Shown here: in pieces, positions 20,394 through 34,424 of the stretch
How positions within the stretch are numbered: position 1 is the stretch's first letter
Layout: every line of letters begins with the position of its first letter
Assembly: GCA_030674155.1 (NCBI GenBank)
Contig: CM060316.1
Span: 84,166,541 to 84,230,540, forward strand
DNA: 64,000 nucleotides
Source: Stramonita haemastoma
Lineage: Eukaryota; Mollusca; Gastropoda; Neogastropoda; Muricidae
Direction: 5' to 3'
Translations under genes and position numbers: made by a program
The notes under the pieces: model-generated
What the model was told of the DNA's origin: nothing
Databases searched by the model: none
The model's input: only the letters and a program-made list of their open reading frames with translations

Positions 20394-21919
20394 TTTTTTT
20401 ATTTTATTTTTTTTATTGGACAGTGTAATGTACATATACATGTACCACATTAGGGGAAAAAGCAATCCCTGAAGTAAGAATATTTGAAAACACAGGTTGG
20501 TTATTTTAGGCATAGTTCACTGATCCCCAGTTAATTGCATTTTATTATCTTTTTTGTTTTGGTTATGTATTTCTTAATTTGTTATGTATTGACACTGTCT
20601 GTTGAACATTACAATTGTTGACAAAACTGCATGTTCTAAGATAATGCATCTTTGTGTGTGAAATAGGTTAATCTCAAGATCATAAAATGAGGGGAAAAAA
20701 ACCTGTGGCAAGAGTTTAGAACTACAACAGTGATTACAACATTGCTGCTATAGCACTATAGGTCTTCTTTGAGCATGTAACATTTTTAGCAAAAAACTCT
20801 AACTGATGTCACACACGCACATGCACACACACACACACCATTCTCTAGCTCACTGGCTCTCTCTCTTTCTCCATATGTGATGTATGTTTATTACAAAAGT
20901 GGGGGGAGGGGGACAGAATTGAGACAGAAAGGAAGATTTTTTAGACAATAAGACTGACAATTGAATATACCATTTCTGGATTGAAGATGTGCTGATGTGC
21001 CATTTTATTAAAAATGTCTGAAAAGATGATTTTAATCCTTAAAAAAAAAAAAGAGATAAAAAAAGAGAGAAGAAATCGGGATTTTTCATGGGATTATTTG
21101 TTTTGATTTGGTTTGTTTTGTGTGTGGGTTTGTTTGTTTGATTGATTTGGTTTTGGTTTGGTTTGTTTTGGTTTTTTTGGGGGGGTGGTGGGGTGTAGTT
21201 TTTTGTTGTTGTTTTGTTGTGTACATGTTTTTGTTGTGGCTTTTTGAATTTTTTTAGGTGGTTTTGTTTGTTTTTTTGTTTTTTTTTTTTGGGGGGGGGT
21301 TGCTTGTAGTTCTAGAATATTTATAACATATCCCCATTGCGTGCTCAAACTTGTTCACCTTTTCTATCACTCCATTCGTTTCTATCCATCCGTTCTTCCC
21401 TCCTTTGTTGTAGTTTGCTTTTTGTTGTTATTTTGTTTTTTTCGTTGAGGGGTTTTGTTTGTTTTGTTGCCTATTTTCTCCTTTCTCCACATTTTTTTTT
21501 TTTTTTAAAGAAAGTTCAAAACATTTTTCTGTGCATGATATGACTTTTTGCCTGTGGATTTTTTGGGTGTTTTTTTTTTTTGTTCAGTTTGACCAGTTGG
21601 TGAAATCATAGACACTGGGATGGGTTCATGCTGTTCCTTCAGCAGTGACATTATTTGTCCAGATTATGGCATTTCATATTCATAGCAGTTTTTTTTTATT
21701 GCCTTGAAGTGGTTTTTTTTATGCTCTTCTGAATTCTGGGTATGATTGAATATAAGGAAAACAGCTGGTGTTTTTTTTATTTTTTTTTTTTTAAGCACAG
21801 CCTGGTCTTACTTGCCTCAGGGAAAAGATAGAGTGTGGTACCATTTTATTATTTTTCCAGGTTGATGTATTTGAAAGGATTAGTAACACTAACAGTCACA
21901 CATATATATATATATATAT

Positions 21920-22050
21920 CGGTGGTCTAGGTGGTAACGCGCCTTGCCTAGAAAGCAAAAAGCCCGGGTCGGAGTGTGTGGGGTTCGTACCCCGTTGGAC
22001 CCAAAACTTTTTCCCCATCCATTAGACCCTGAGTGGTGGTCTGGGCGCTA

Positions 22051-22081
<31 letters not shown>

Positions 22082-22330
22082 CATGTGTTACACATCACTA
22101 TTTAGCGCACGTAAAAGAACCCACGGCAACAAGGGGGTTGTCCCTGGCAAAATTCTGTAGAAAAAAGCCACTCTGATAGGGAAACAAATACAGTTGCATG
22201 CAGGAAAAAGAAAAAAAAAATGGGTAGGCGCTGCACATGTGGCGACGCGCTCTCCCCGGGGAGAGCAGCCCGAATTTCACGCAGAGAAATCTGCTGTGAC
22301 ATAAAGTGGTACAAAATACAAAAAAACAAA
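21920..22330 (+). mobile_element. tRNA-derived SINE (family C)
   Basis: The head has box A 'ggtctaggtggtaacgcgcc' and box B gggttcgtacccc (21980-21992). The body has 'ggtggtctgggcgctagtct', 'gtaaaagaacccacggcaac', 'ttgtccctggcaaaattctg' and a GC-rich 'gcgctctccccggggagagc' hairpin-like block. It is flanked by (TA)n on both sides, probably its target or tail. A diverged relative is at about 50005-50290. Confidence 0.85.
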
Positions 22331-23008
22331 ATATATATATATATGGGACTGTTACTGTGTTAGATATCATATATGATCTGTTCACAGTGTTCAGTTTGGA
22401 CCTAAGGGAACTTTTCATGGAAGTTTTGATTCCTGAAGATGCAACAGCCTCACATGATCTTTGTGGTCAGTGGGGCTGTTAACGTCACGAAATGACCTGT
22501 ATAGATGTTAACAAACCCTCTACATACATCTGCTTTTAGATGTTACAGTTTCTGAAAATGGTGAATTCTATGTTTTTTTCATAGTACAGTCTTCAGCACG
22601 CAAGCATTTTTGGTTGACTGCTGTTTTAGATTAGAAGCTGACCAGAACTGTTCGACGGAATACTGTTTCCCCCAAACCATGTCCTGGTTAAAAAGTATTG
22701 TACGAAACATTTTTTTTTTTAACAGAAGCTGTTTTCTTTAGCTTGAAAAGGGTGTTGCAGTGATTCTGTGAACCATCCAATTTTAGACACGAGTTATGGG
22801 GTTTTTGTAGGGGTATGTGGATGTGTGTGTTTGTGTGTATTTTACAAAACTTTTTTAAAGACAGAGTTTAGCTTACTTTTATGTATGATTGACTTTGTCG
22901 CAAAGTTTTGTTCCAGTTAATACTTGTTAAGTTGTTGGTAGTTTATCATTCCAACAATGACTGCAATTAGGGTGCTTATTTTTTTTTTTATCTTGTGAGT
23001 CTGTATTG

Positions 23009-23014
23009 AATAAA
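23009..23014 (+). terminator. Candidate poly(A) signal for EXOSC5
   Basis: aataaa followed about 25 bp downstream by a GT-rich stretch (tttgttattgttttgtgg). Confidence 0.35.
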
Positions 23015-23060
23015 TCATCTGCAAAGATTTTCTGGCTTTTGTTATTGTTTTGTGGCTGCA

Positions 23061-26000
23061 AAAGACATTTTGAGTGACATGTATAATTTACCTATGGTAT
23101 ATAACTTAACAAAGATGCGATTTTCATTCAAGAAATGAGAATACTTGCTGAAAACCTCAGAACGAGTAGCTGTGGGCTCATTGAGAAAGAGTTTGACCAT
23201 ACACAAGCATCATCCACTATCCTGATGCATTTTTGAGAATACTGTTCAAATTACTTGGAACACTGTGGGTGTCTGTATCTCCCAGTCCCAGTTGAAGGTG
23301 CCAGAATACATTACGATAGGACTTGTAGAGCACAGCTTTGTCATGTTGTCTCAAAACTGGTGCACCTCCATAGTATCATCACATCTTTTTCATCATCATT
23401 GACCAGTTTCCAATGAAAGAAAACTGATTCTGATTCGGTGGCCCCTGTTGTTCTGGTCTCAAGGTAACCTCAGTCTTGGCTTCTCAATCATTTCTTGCCC
23501 GTTGAATGTTAAGAGTCAAACACTTTGGGGTCTGAGATGTGTGTATGCTTTTGAGTGCATGGATATGTGTATTTATGTGAGATGCAGAGCCTGATTATGT
23601 GGTTGCAATAGCACGCACTCTTCTGCTTGTATACTTTGAAGACTCGTCTTTTCTTAAAGAATATACCAAACCCATAAATGAAAACATTTTTATACATATT
23701 TATATACCAATCTAATCTATAGATACAGACACACAGGTCACACAGTTTCAAACAAAACATGTCATGCAAAATTTATTGTTTACCACATGTCTTCATGATA
23801 TTTCAAATCTAGACTTATTTACATGTACACATGGAAATGCGCCTGTGTATACAGCAGTTTTGGCGCAAATATTAATTCAACAGAATGACAATAATTCAAA
23901 CATACCATACAGATTTGAAAGTGGATACCATCATGTCCATGTGCATGTCGCTCAAACAGTAGATGCTTTCTGTAGTGACAAAATTTATATGAAGAGTCCT
24001 TATAACATCAAATAGCATGTACAGAATACTTTTTCTCCAACATTAATGATTAAAAATTACATGCTAAGTTCCATCAAAATAATGGAATTTTCAAGAATGA
24101 TGTAGAAACATCATTTATAATACCCCTTACACCTCATTTAACAAAGAAAAAATGATAAACAGATTTTTTGATTGTACTTGCATGCATACATTGGTAGTAC
24201 CATTTTGTTTTCTCCAGTCAGATAGGTTAAAATCACATCAACTTGAGCTCATTCTGTTCAACAGGAAAGAGATGTTCATACACAATAACAAACGTCCTCC
24301 ACACTGGCAGCTCAACACGCTTATGAAACAAATCTTTAGAATCTGATTTCCAGTTGTCATGTATTTTCTTTTCTTTTTCTCTTTTTTAACGTCTGTCCTC
24401 CTAAGACAAACAAAACAAGAAATGGGTTGAGGCTGAAAAAAAAAAAGTAGAATGTTCAGGCATAATTTTTCCATGATTTTTGTTGTTGTTTTGTTTATTC
24501 TGTTTGTGTTTTTGCAGTACTGCTGGTTAAAACATTAAGCAAAAAGTGCACTGGTGTGTGTGTGTGTGTGTGGTGCGTGTGCGTGCGTGCGTGTGTGCAC
24601 CACAGTTTTTTTCCCCCATAAAACAGCCCTGTTGTGAATTATTAGGACAAACACATTTCTGATATTCCCATTCAGAATTTCATTTTATTTTCCTCTCCAT
24701 CAGTGTAATATGAAAAAAACTTAAGTGACAAAAGCACAGCAAATGTGTGCACAACTCATATGAATAACACCACAGTTTGTGACTTAACATGGAAATGGAA
24801 TATTTCCTTATTTCCTCAGCACTTGCTTACAGTAAACTAGAAAACCATTTGAATTTTGATTGTAAATTAATTTACTACTGCTAAACAACATCAGATGAAA
24901 ATCAGGCACTGGCATTTTCTTCTTATTGAAAAAAAAATCTGGGAAATCACAAATCAAAATGAATAGATCTTTTGGGTGAATCAGCAGGCATACAAATATG
25001 TTTTGGAGGCATCATTGATAGTCAATATGGACATACCTGGACAAGCACCTTGTTCCAAGTTCTGGGTAAACAAAATCTATAAATCATAGGTTAGTGAACT
25101 AATCTGAAATGAACATCAAATCAAAGCTGTAGAGTACACATAGAAATGCCCATGGATGTTTGCATACCATATGACAAACATACAGAGAATCAGTATCATG
25201 TATGAAAAGGACATGTAAACTTTCCCCCAACATTTCACAGTCATATTCATAATCTATTGGCGCACTTAGCTTGAATATTATGCATCCGGAATCCATGTTG
25301 AAAGTATACTCGAGTATTCTGGTATCGCTGGACATGGTTAAAACTATGGGCAAATCATTTTTAAAGCATCAGAACATAATTATTTGTAATTTGGAATGTT
25401 CTCATTCTCAAATCAAATTCCCTATTGTGGATGGCATGTCATGAATTGTATCTTTTTACACCAACACAATATTCAAATTTAATAAAGAAAACTACAGAGA
25501 GATATTTAAAAAACTTAAGAGTGAGCTAAAAACGTTACCTCAGGAGGAAAAAAAAAGTTTCTGTTTTTGCTACTGGAGTAAATGTGTGTGAATCACTGCC
25601 TGATCTGGGTTGGCTGGTAGATGTTTAGGATGGAGGAGGTAGTTGGTGATATTTGTGCGTACAATTTAAGAGACTGTACTGAAAGTTTTTAAATGTCTAA
25701 TTTTCTGTCAGTTTACCCTTTATTTCTAAAGCTGCCAAATATGGAATATTTTTGGTTTTGTTTGATATTTAAAAAAAAAAAAAGAAGGTAATATGCTTTG
25801 TCTGCTAGAACCATCAGTGCAAAAATTAAGTAGTCATATTTGGACAGAACAAAACTGTGGAGGTGTGCTGTTCTCCCTGAATGATGTGAATTTATTGATG
25901 GATACGTACATGAAGAGCTGCTTTGACCCTGCACTTTCTCTTTAATTTTGATTATTTTCCATGCAATTTGGGGTGTTGTTTTGTATTTTTCATCTTTGTT

Positions 26001-27431
26001 TTAAATTTATACCAGTTTACAGTGTTATCTATCATCTTAGTTGTTGTTGTTTTTAAAAAATAATTAACAGTACATTGCTCTTTGATCTTAATTCTAGTAT
26101 TGTACATTTCTCAATGCTGAAGTAATGGATTTATGATGCTATCCCCTCATCAGTCAACATTTGTGTTGCTCCTGTGAAGAGCTTTCTTTATCATTAAGCC
26201 AGAGCCCCAACTCTGTCATTTCCAGTTGATGAAAGGCATGTAATGATGTACCGAGATGTAACAAAGCCTGGCTTTAATTTTGTTATACATTTTCTAAAAC
26301 TGAACTGTATGTGTGCGAAACTCCTCAAATAAGATCATGTACATACATGTAATGCAATGCGGTACAGTCTGAGTCATGTACATACATTGCAATATGCTAC
26401 AACTAAATGATACAACCGTGTATATATTCTGCAGTATGGTACAGTTACATAATACAATAGAGGTGTGTTGACCAAAAATTGCGGGGGGGGGGGGGGGGGT
26501 GAGGGGGAAGTTACATTAGATCACAGTTTTATTTTGCATTTTCACTTTGAGCTCTTAGCATTCAGCCATTAAAAAGTTAAAAGGTAGCGGTTACAAACAA
26601 ACAGTTCCAAGGCTCTTAAAACCAAGCTCTGAAAAGAATGTTTGGTATTTTCACCAAATATGCCCTTAAAACATGGCCTTTGTATTAAAAAAAAAAAAAT
26701 CCTCCACAGTTTCATCACAAACAATTTACAATGATTCAGAATTAAAAAGAAACTACAGGGGGAACAAAACTTAAAAAAAAAAAAAAACCACACAACAAAA
26801 CCCTATGTATTTGACAAAACTGCGCAATTTTGTTTTGGGGTGGGAATTTTGGGTCTGAATACAGGAAAAGTATCACCCAGTTTGCACGGTAAAAGTCTGT
26901 AGAAAATCACCAATAGCCATCCCTTGTTTTGCACTGTTGTCAGTCCACACTAGAATCACAGTACACGAACACAGTACACTGAATTTTCAACTCCAGTGTA
27001 CTACGTCTCACACTGGCATGTTGTTCTGTTCGGTGTTCTGTAATTCTGCTGGCCTCCTCCTTCTCCTCCTCCTCCTCTCCTTATCACTCGTCTGCAATCT
27101 CACTCAAACATATGCTGTGTAAACCTTCTTCGTAACTGAAAGAGAATAGAAATAAACATCATCACATGATAAAATTGTCCACGTGCTGGGAACAAATACT
27201 GATAAATTCTGCAATACAGACACATAATGGTTTTATCTTTGGTCAGAGTGGGTCTGAGCATATAGATTTAAAGGCTTGCTTGTGCAAAGGCTTTTTTTTT
27301 CTCCTCCCTTGATGGGATAAAATGCTGAAGAAAGAAATGCACTAGAGCGATGTGTCTGATATTTGCTGGACTCTTTTCTCTTTGTGTCTTCCTGTTAAGC
27401 AAAACATTGATTTTGTGTATTTTGTAAATGG

Positions 27432-27479
<48 letters not shown>

Positions 27480-28150
27480 ATATATACATGCAAACACATA
27501 TGCATGCAAATGATGCCATTCATCATCTAACCATGGTGCAGGGAAACTGCATTCAGTCTATATCCAAGATATGGGCAGATTCTGAACACCGGTACAGAGT
27601 ACTAAAGGGACTAGAGGATGGTTTGTATTTATCCATTCAAAGCCACAATACAACACTTCAATGTGAAAAGACAGAAAGAGGGGGCAAGACCATTGGTCCT
27701 TCACTCTGGCTAAAAGTATTCAAGTGGCAGCATGCACAACAGACAGCAAAAACAGAGTTTTTACAAAAGGGACCAGTTTTTTCAGGTTTGCAGGAAACTG
27801 ACTATGAAAAGAGTGCTCTGTGTATGTTTGTACATACTAGATTGTGCATGGGGTGCAAGAAAAAATGGTGGTATTATCTTGTCAGTTGTCTATAATGCTT
27901 GATGACAGTAATTTTTCAATTTTTTTTCTTCTGTTTTTTCAAAAGAAAAAGGTTGCTACACTGTCAGGAGATGCTATTTTCAAAACTTTCTTGATGGAGT
28001 GAATCTTCCTGCTACACAGCTTGTCTAAGTTATATAACTTGAAAATGAAAGCAGCCAGCCTATGCCTCAGTCATGTGGATAGTGAATTCTGCAATCCCAT
28101 CAGACCCTTCTCTGGCACTTTCTGAATGAGATGGTGTTTTGGGTTTTGGA
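23061..28150. other. Noncoding region
   Basis: No exon with family similarity on either strand. Simple repeats: (TG)n at 24553-24600, a G-run at 26482-26500, (TA)n at 27435-27485. The 155-codon frame at 27428-27895 begins inside the (TA)n tract and has no recognisable domain. Confidence 0.45.
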
Positions 28151-28164
28151 ATAAATCCATGCAG

Positions 28165-28590
28165 GGGGGAATGGGGTAGCCTAGTGGTTAGAGTGTTGAA
28201 ATTGTGATCCAACAGCCCAGAATTGAGCCTCCGCCATGGCACCTGTTCAAGGGGATTGTTCCCTGGAGTTAACAGCAGTACTGACTCCACTCCATGAACA
28301 TTCTTTTGGATGAGACTATAAACTGAGGTCCCATGTGTGAACATATGTAAAACATCTTGTGCACATGTTGAAACCTGTTCTGCCTTTCAGGAGAGTGCGC
28401 CATTTTGTGCTGGTAAGAACAGATGACAAAATTTATCTTAAAAAATGCTTGCACATGGTGTTGTGTTTAGACATCATCCTTGAAGTTGTATTGCGGCTAC
28501 CTTAATGGTGGGCAAAAATGGATGCATACACAAAATCTCACCTTTCATGGACTTTGGAGCTCTAACTGAGGAGAAAAAAAAAGACAACCA
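28165..28590 (+). mobile_element. SINE family A with extended 3' tail
   Basis: Box A 'tagcctagtggttagagtg' at 28177, body with 'ggagttaacagcagtactga' and 'gagagtgcgccattttgtgc', then a tail block 'gcggctaccttaatggtggg' and 'caaaatctcacc'. The tail block is shared with the copy at 57.6-57.85 kb and with several solo tails nearby. Confidence 0.8.
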
Positions 28591-28689
28591 AAAAAATGCA
28601 GCAAAAAATGGATGACCTCTGATCAGTTTGATCTTCTCTTGATCAGTAATACAGCAGTCTGCTTCAACAACACATAAAAATTATAGCTA

Positions 28690-29650
28690 ACATCTGGTTA
28701 TTTTTGTTCCTTGGTTAGAGCTCCAAGGTTCACCAATGTGAGATTTTGTATATACAACTGTTTTGGCCACCATGAAGGGAGGTTTTTTTATGTTGGAGTG
28801 TGTTTTTACTCTGGTACTTTCATTGGTGTAATCTTCATGATACTCATCATACACTAGTGGTACACAAAATTCGGTTATCGGGTCGTTTTTTTTTTTAACC
28901 TCTCAATGGCCTACCAAAGATCTCAGCATTTTTTGCCCATTTCTAAGCACCTTTGTGTGAAGTTTGCAAAGTTTTTCTTCAGTCTCTTAGACCAGCTCTT
29001 TGCATTAAAGGATGTAGTGTAAGGTCTAGCTATTTTCTGTCTTCATTTTGCTGTTTCTCAGTTAGAAAGAAGCAAGCTGAAAATCTAAATATTGTGAAGA
29101 TTTTTTTTACCTTGGCAAGAGATCCGAGGTTAACCGATAATAAGGTTTGCGTATGTCACTGTTTTTACCCATCATTCAGGTAGCCACATTTCAACCTGGG
29201 GATTTTTTTTTTTTTTAAACAGAAAAATGTTGACCAGTCAGTCTCAATGATACTAAAGACACTGGTGAGTGTGGAGGGAAATCTATTCCTGCACAGAAAC
29301 ACAGGCCACAGAGCTCCCAACCACCTACCAGACAACAGAGGGGTCATATGAAGTAAGGATTACATTTACAGGAGTTGGTAAAACCTCTGCACACAAGTTT
29401 TCCCTACACACTGCTCCAGAAAGAGCTTGTGGTAAGCCTGAAAACTTCCAGGCACTCATTACAGGTATGGCAAAACCTTGTTTACTCATTTGATGACGGT
29501 CAGGAGGCAGTTGGTTTCTATACTAACTGTTTGTTGCTTTTTTATCCTCGGCTACAGCTCCAGGGTTTTTGAGGAGTTTTTGGATATGTAGCTGTTTTTA
29601 CCCACCATTAAAATAGCCACATTCTGTCTTAGGGGATCTTCACTGATATA
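28690..29650 (-). repeat. Cluster of three solo SINE-tail copies, minus orientation
   Basis: Three copies of the reverse complement of the family-A tail lie at about 28700-28780, 29110-29200 and 29545-29640 (shared: 'tagagctccaaggttcacca', 'gtttttacccaccatta', 'gtagccaca'). Spacing is about 430 bp. The segments between them are also partly similar, so this may be a decayed tandem array. Confidence 0.55.
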
Positions 29651-32600
29651 TTCAGGCTGAAAAGAAAAGGCTACTTACTGCTCTGTAACAATTCACCATG
29701 AAAGTGAATGCATGAAAAGGTAAACATAGGGCCACAGTACACTGCAAGGTAACAGGTTCATATGATCAAAAATCTAGGACCACTTTCAATTTTTTGTTTT
29801 TGTTTTGCTGGGTTACAAAAAAAACCAACCTTGCTTCTTACTGTTCTTTTGCTTTCTTCTCAATCACTACTAAATATCACAATTTGACATCTTGGTGGAT
29901 GAGGCAGACCCTGATTCACCATCATCACAGAATTGTTCTGTGCCTTTCATGAACTACAATTGCCACCGAAGCAATTCTGAAATGAGCTATGACTATAGTA
30001 TACCTGTTTCCACAAAACAAGTAAAGGAACTACCACCTACAACACTTGTAGTTTGTGAATGATTCCCACTTACTGGATGAGGTGAAACCATTGAACCAAC
30101 AAGACAAGTGAGTGGATATTCTCTGATGTGGGATGATAGGAACAAAGGGTGCAGAGGGGTGGGAAGAAAAAAAGGGGTTGGATTTGGAGGTTTGGTAAAA
30201 GAACCCCAAAACTGAGGAGGAAAATGGAGCACACAGAAAAATTAAATATAAAAAAGGACAAAGAATGAAAAGGTAGGGGGGAAATGCAAATGACAAAAAA
30301 AAGTTGTACAAGTCCTGAATTTAGTCAGAAAAAAGTTAATATCTGATATACTCTTTACAGAGCCATTTATTTCAACTTGATGTAGACACGAAATGATTAT
30401 GAAAGGTAGAAAATTTGCTTTGACAGTATTTTTCTTGTATACTTTTTTTAACACACCATATCAAATAAAACTTGTCTGCATCATCATCTGCAAGGATGCA
30501 AGTTATTTTTTTAAACATTACCAATGAATAAGAAAATGAGTTTGTTGTTAGCATTTTTGATAAAACTGAGAATTATGCATCAAATTTGTGTTCAATATGC
30601 AGTAATATATAGATATCTTTCCCTGAGACATCAAACTTCACATATAAGAATCTTTAGCACAATATTCTAAACTTGTATGCAATATAACAGAAAACAGTTG
30701 GGGTTTTAATGTGTTTAGAATTTTACATGATCTGTGTATAATCCAAAACATAAACTCGTGATTTGATTTACTGTATGTTTAAAATGATACTTACCATCCA
30801 AAGATTACTCCCTTCTCTTGAGTGTACAAGAAAACACTGAAAATTTTGTGATCTTATTTTTGTATGATATTTATACATATTAAGAAAGAGTATACACTTA
30901 AATCACATGATGACAAGTATCACAACACAAATATGGGTGTGTGAATAAGTGCAAGAATCATGAACCTCACTACACTCACTTAAAATATAACATGTGGCAA
31001 GAGGAATGACACATTGATTATCGTAATGGGACTGATTTCGACATCCCCTTTAACTCTTTGTCTGTGGAGTTGTCAACACCACAAGAGTTAAAGGAGACGT
31101 CAAAACTTGCAGAGGCACTGCACAGGATTTTTTTAGCCAGTATATCAAGAGCAAATTGGCCCTAGCAGAGCCGTCTCTCTCCAGACAGCAGGAGTGCATG
31201 CTGGGTATGTTTGTGTCATCCATCCCACCTGCCATAGCTTGGCTTTTTCTTCAATCAAAGGTAGATGGGATTTCAGCATGTGTGTAAGACACAATCGCAA
31301 ATAGAACACTGGTGCAAAATCTCATTTTAAGGACCGACAGGGGAGTGGAGTCAGTGCCAATGTTAACCCCATGGGAGAAAATCTCCTCTAACTGAAACCT
31401 AAGCTGAGGTTCAAACCTGTGCTTTTAAGCTGCGGTCAGAACGAAGTATGACAATCTAACCACTAAGTTATTTCATTCACCTCACCCTCCCCTTGAGTAT
31501 CATGCATAACTTCTTGACTAAGCATGCAAAAGAACAATACATAAAAGAACAGTAGATCAAAAGGTACTGCACAAATCTAACACTGGTAAACCAAAAGAAA
31601 AAAAAACAAAACTTGTAAACCAGGTAGTTTGCAACAATGGTTGGTTTGGTTTTTTTCTGAACAAAGTAAAGGTAGAGGAAAGCAAGAACTCGTGGAATGG
31701 TGAAGACAGCGAGATGATAGGAGAGACAGGGGGGTGGTAAGAGACAGCAGGAAAAGAAAGCAAACACTAAACAGTGAGCAACATAAAATCACAACAACAA
31801 CAACAACAACAACAGCAGCAGCAACAACAACTCAAACAAATAAAAAGTGTTTTTAAAAAAAGAAACACACATAGTTTTCACAGAAAATATATGGCATTTA
31901 TTACACCCAAATATACAGCACTCTGCAAAATAAAATGGTTTACCAAAAAAATTGCAATATAGAAACATCCATACATTGTTGCAATCAGACTGAAAGCAAA
32001 ATAATAAAAGGTGAAAAGCTACACACAGTTCATGCAATTTAAATGCGTTTCATTTATGTTTCATGCAATATATTCGAACAAAAAAAAAAAAAGCAACATT
32101 TATATGTAACATTTACATAACAAAACTTTGTACAAAGTCTACCAATGTCATAGTTTTAAAACGATTTGGCTCCATGGGAAATATAAATATCTACAGTACA
32201 CACAAGTAACAGTTCTTCAGACAGGAATTACAGAGGACTGCATGGTCAGCATGAATTCTTCACAATCAACCTTTTCTTTTCAATAATATACAGAATGCAG
32301 AGACAATGTTCTCGTCATCTTTGATACAGAAATGAGTGACAGTAAACACAATAACCCACAAAACCTCCCACAAAAAAAAAGTATCACAATTCAAAAAGAT
32401 GATCTACATATGCATACAGTATTGAAGCAGTCGCATGATTTAGACCAAAGAAGAAAAGCAGTCTCTACAGATGAAAATGCAAAATCTGATTTTATTTAAA
32501 AATCTAAAAAGCTTACCACAAACACTGTTCATACATGATTCACTCTTTCACATGCTTCAGAAAAAAAAGAAGACCTACTTGCTAAAGCAATGTTTGTGCG

Positions 32601-33051
32601 TAGCCGCCATGCTTTGAGTACATGACCATGCTGTAGGTATTCTGAAGATCTAGAACCCGCTAGTATCAAAGCTGCCATATACCAGTATGTTTTGTGTACT
32701 AACAAAAATACTCCATCACAATTAAGATGCAAAGAGCAGTATGCATAAAAAATATTTTATTTTTTAACTGAGTGGAACCTCGTGATCATTTGCTTTACTA
32801 GTCCTGAATAATACAATTACTGGGAGAAAGCAATTTTTTGTTTATAAATTAAATGTCTGATTCGTGAATTGGAATAGGCAGTTAAGAGCACACACAGGAA
32901 ATCCTATGCATACATGATGCTTTGTGATCATATACTTGTAAAGAAATGGTGTTTTAGAACCAACTCTGTAATCTGTAACAGGTTTCATGGACTTTTCATA
33001 CTAAAGTATTTTGTTGTTTTTTTGATTAATCATTTTCCCATGATTCACTAA

Positions 33052-33088
<37 letters not shown>

Positions 33089-33997
33089 ACAGAGACAACA
33101 AAAACGTAGGTCAAAGTCTCTGTTTGGAAACTTCCACATATCTTTTTTCTATACACCAACACTTTCAGACCAAACAAAACCCCAAAACAACCCAACAACA
33201 AAACCCAACCAACATACAAACTCAATGAGGCTCCACTCAAAACATCCCTACTTCACACAACTCCAAACACACTGGATCCACACAGCACAAACCATTCACA
33301 CTCTTGTTAAGTACCCAACCCTTTCCAGAACATTCCACAGCATCAGCAGCAGGCCTACATCTTCAACTCGGCACACCAACACAGCCACAGAACACACAAT
33401 TGCAAAGCTGACATGATATATGACTCTAGCAGCCACACGCTGAATTTGCACTGAAAAAAAAAAAAAATCCAAAAGGAAGCAGGTGTATGTAGATCGGTCA
33501 TGAGGCAGAGGAAAGGTAAGAAGAAGACATTTCAAATCCACAGCAGCCAAAAGATATGTACAGCAGTGCATGGGTTACGAGAGATGAGGAGCAGGAGGAG
33601 GAGGAAGATGGCAGCACAGTACTTTACCCTTGGTTTTGTTAGCTGCTGTTAGCCTTTGGCGGGTTCTGGATCAAGAAGCAATTTTGAGGTTTCAATTTTC
33701 CAGGAAATATCAATGTATACATGATGGTTTTGTGTTTCTTGTGCGTGAGGGTATGAGCCAGGACCAAGACCAGAAAAAAAAAATGGTGGGTAAAACAAAA
33801 GGTTAATGTTGGTTATCTTATTTCTTCATTCAGGGCATTGCTGAGTTGTTATTAAGCTGTTTGCCACAGGAATACATTCTCAATGCCACAGCAACACATT
33901 CTTGACAAAAAACAAAAAGTCCCCCAAAATTAAGGCAAAGAATGCACTTGGTATAAGTGGAATAAGTGTGTGTGTGTGTGTTTGTGATTGTGTGTGC

Positions 33998-34046
<49 letters not shown>

Positions 34047-34220
34047 CGTGGTGTGTGTTTTAGTGCATGTGTGTGCGTGCATGATAGATTATGTGCAAGC
34101 CAGGAAAGATGAGTAGTGATGAAAAAAGCTTTTCACTGCATGCCTAAGAGTACAATGACTAGTAGGCACAATTGAGAAGACATCAATCAATAGCAAAACA
34201 TGAATTACTACCAACTGTTA
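29651..34220. other. Noncoding region
   Basis: No gene supported. It includes a minus-orientation family-A SINE remnant at about 31325-31480 ('gggagtggagtcagtgccaa'), a (CAA)n/(CAG)n tract at 31792-31832, and (TG)n at 33055-33088 and 33967-34050. Confidence 0.45.
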
Positions 34221-34221
34221 C

Positions 34222-34424
34222 AAAATATCAACTGAAAGCTATGGCAACACTAATAACTTACAAACAATTACCAAATATCACCTAACAGCTATGGCAGCTC
34301 TAATAACTTACAAACAATTACCAAATATCACCTAACAGCTATGGCAGCTCTAATAACTATAAACAATTACCAAATATCACCTAACAGCTATGGCAACTTT
34401 AATAACTTAGAAACAATCACATGA
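34222..34424. repeat. 50-bp minisatellite, four units
   Basis: Units begin 'caaatatcacctaacagcta', continue 'tggcagctctaataactt' and end 'acaaacaattac'. The inner units are nearly identical; the outer ones are more diverged. Confidence 0.9.

Larger units (their letters stand above)
20394..23060 (+). other. Likely EXOSC5 3' untranslated region
   Basis: T-rich noncoding sequence without a gene on either strand. It contains SINE family C (21920-22330). The first convincing poly(A) signal on the plus strand is at 23009. The boundary is inferred. Confidence 0.3.

Noticed and set aside
27428..27895. 155-codon plus-strand ORF
   Set aside because: Starts in a (TA)n microsatellite; the rest shows no domain, signal or splice support.
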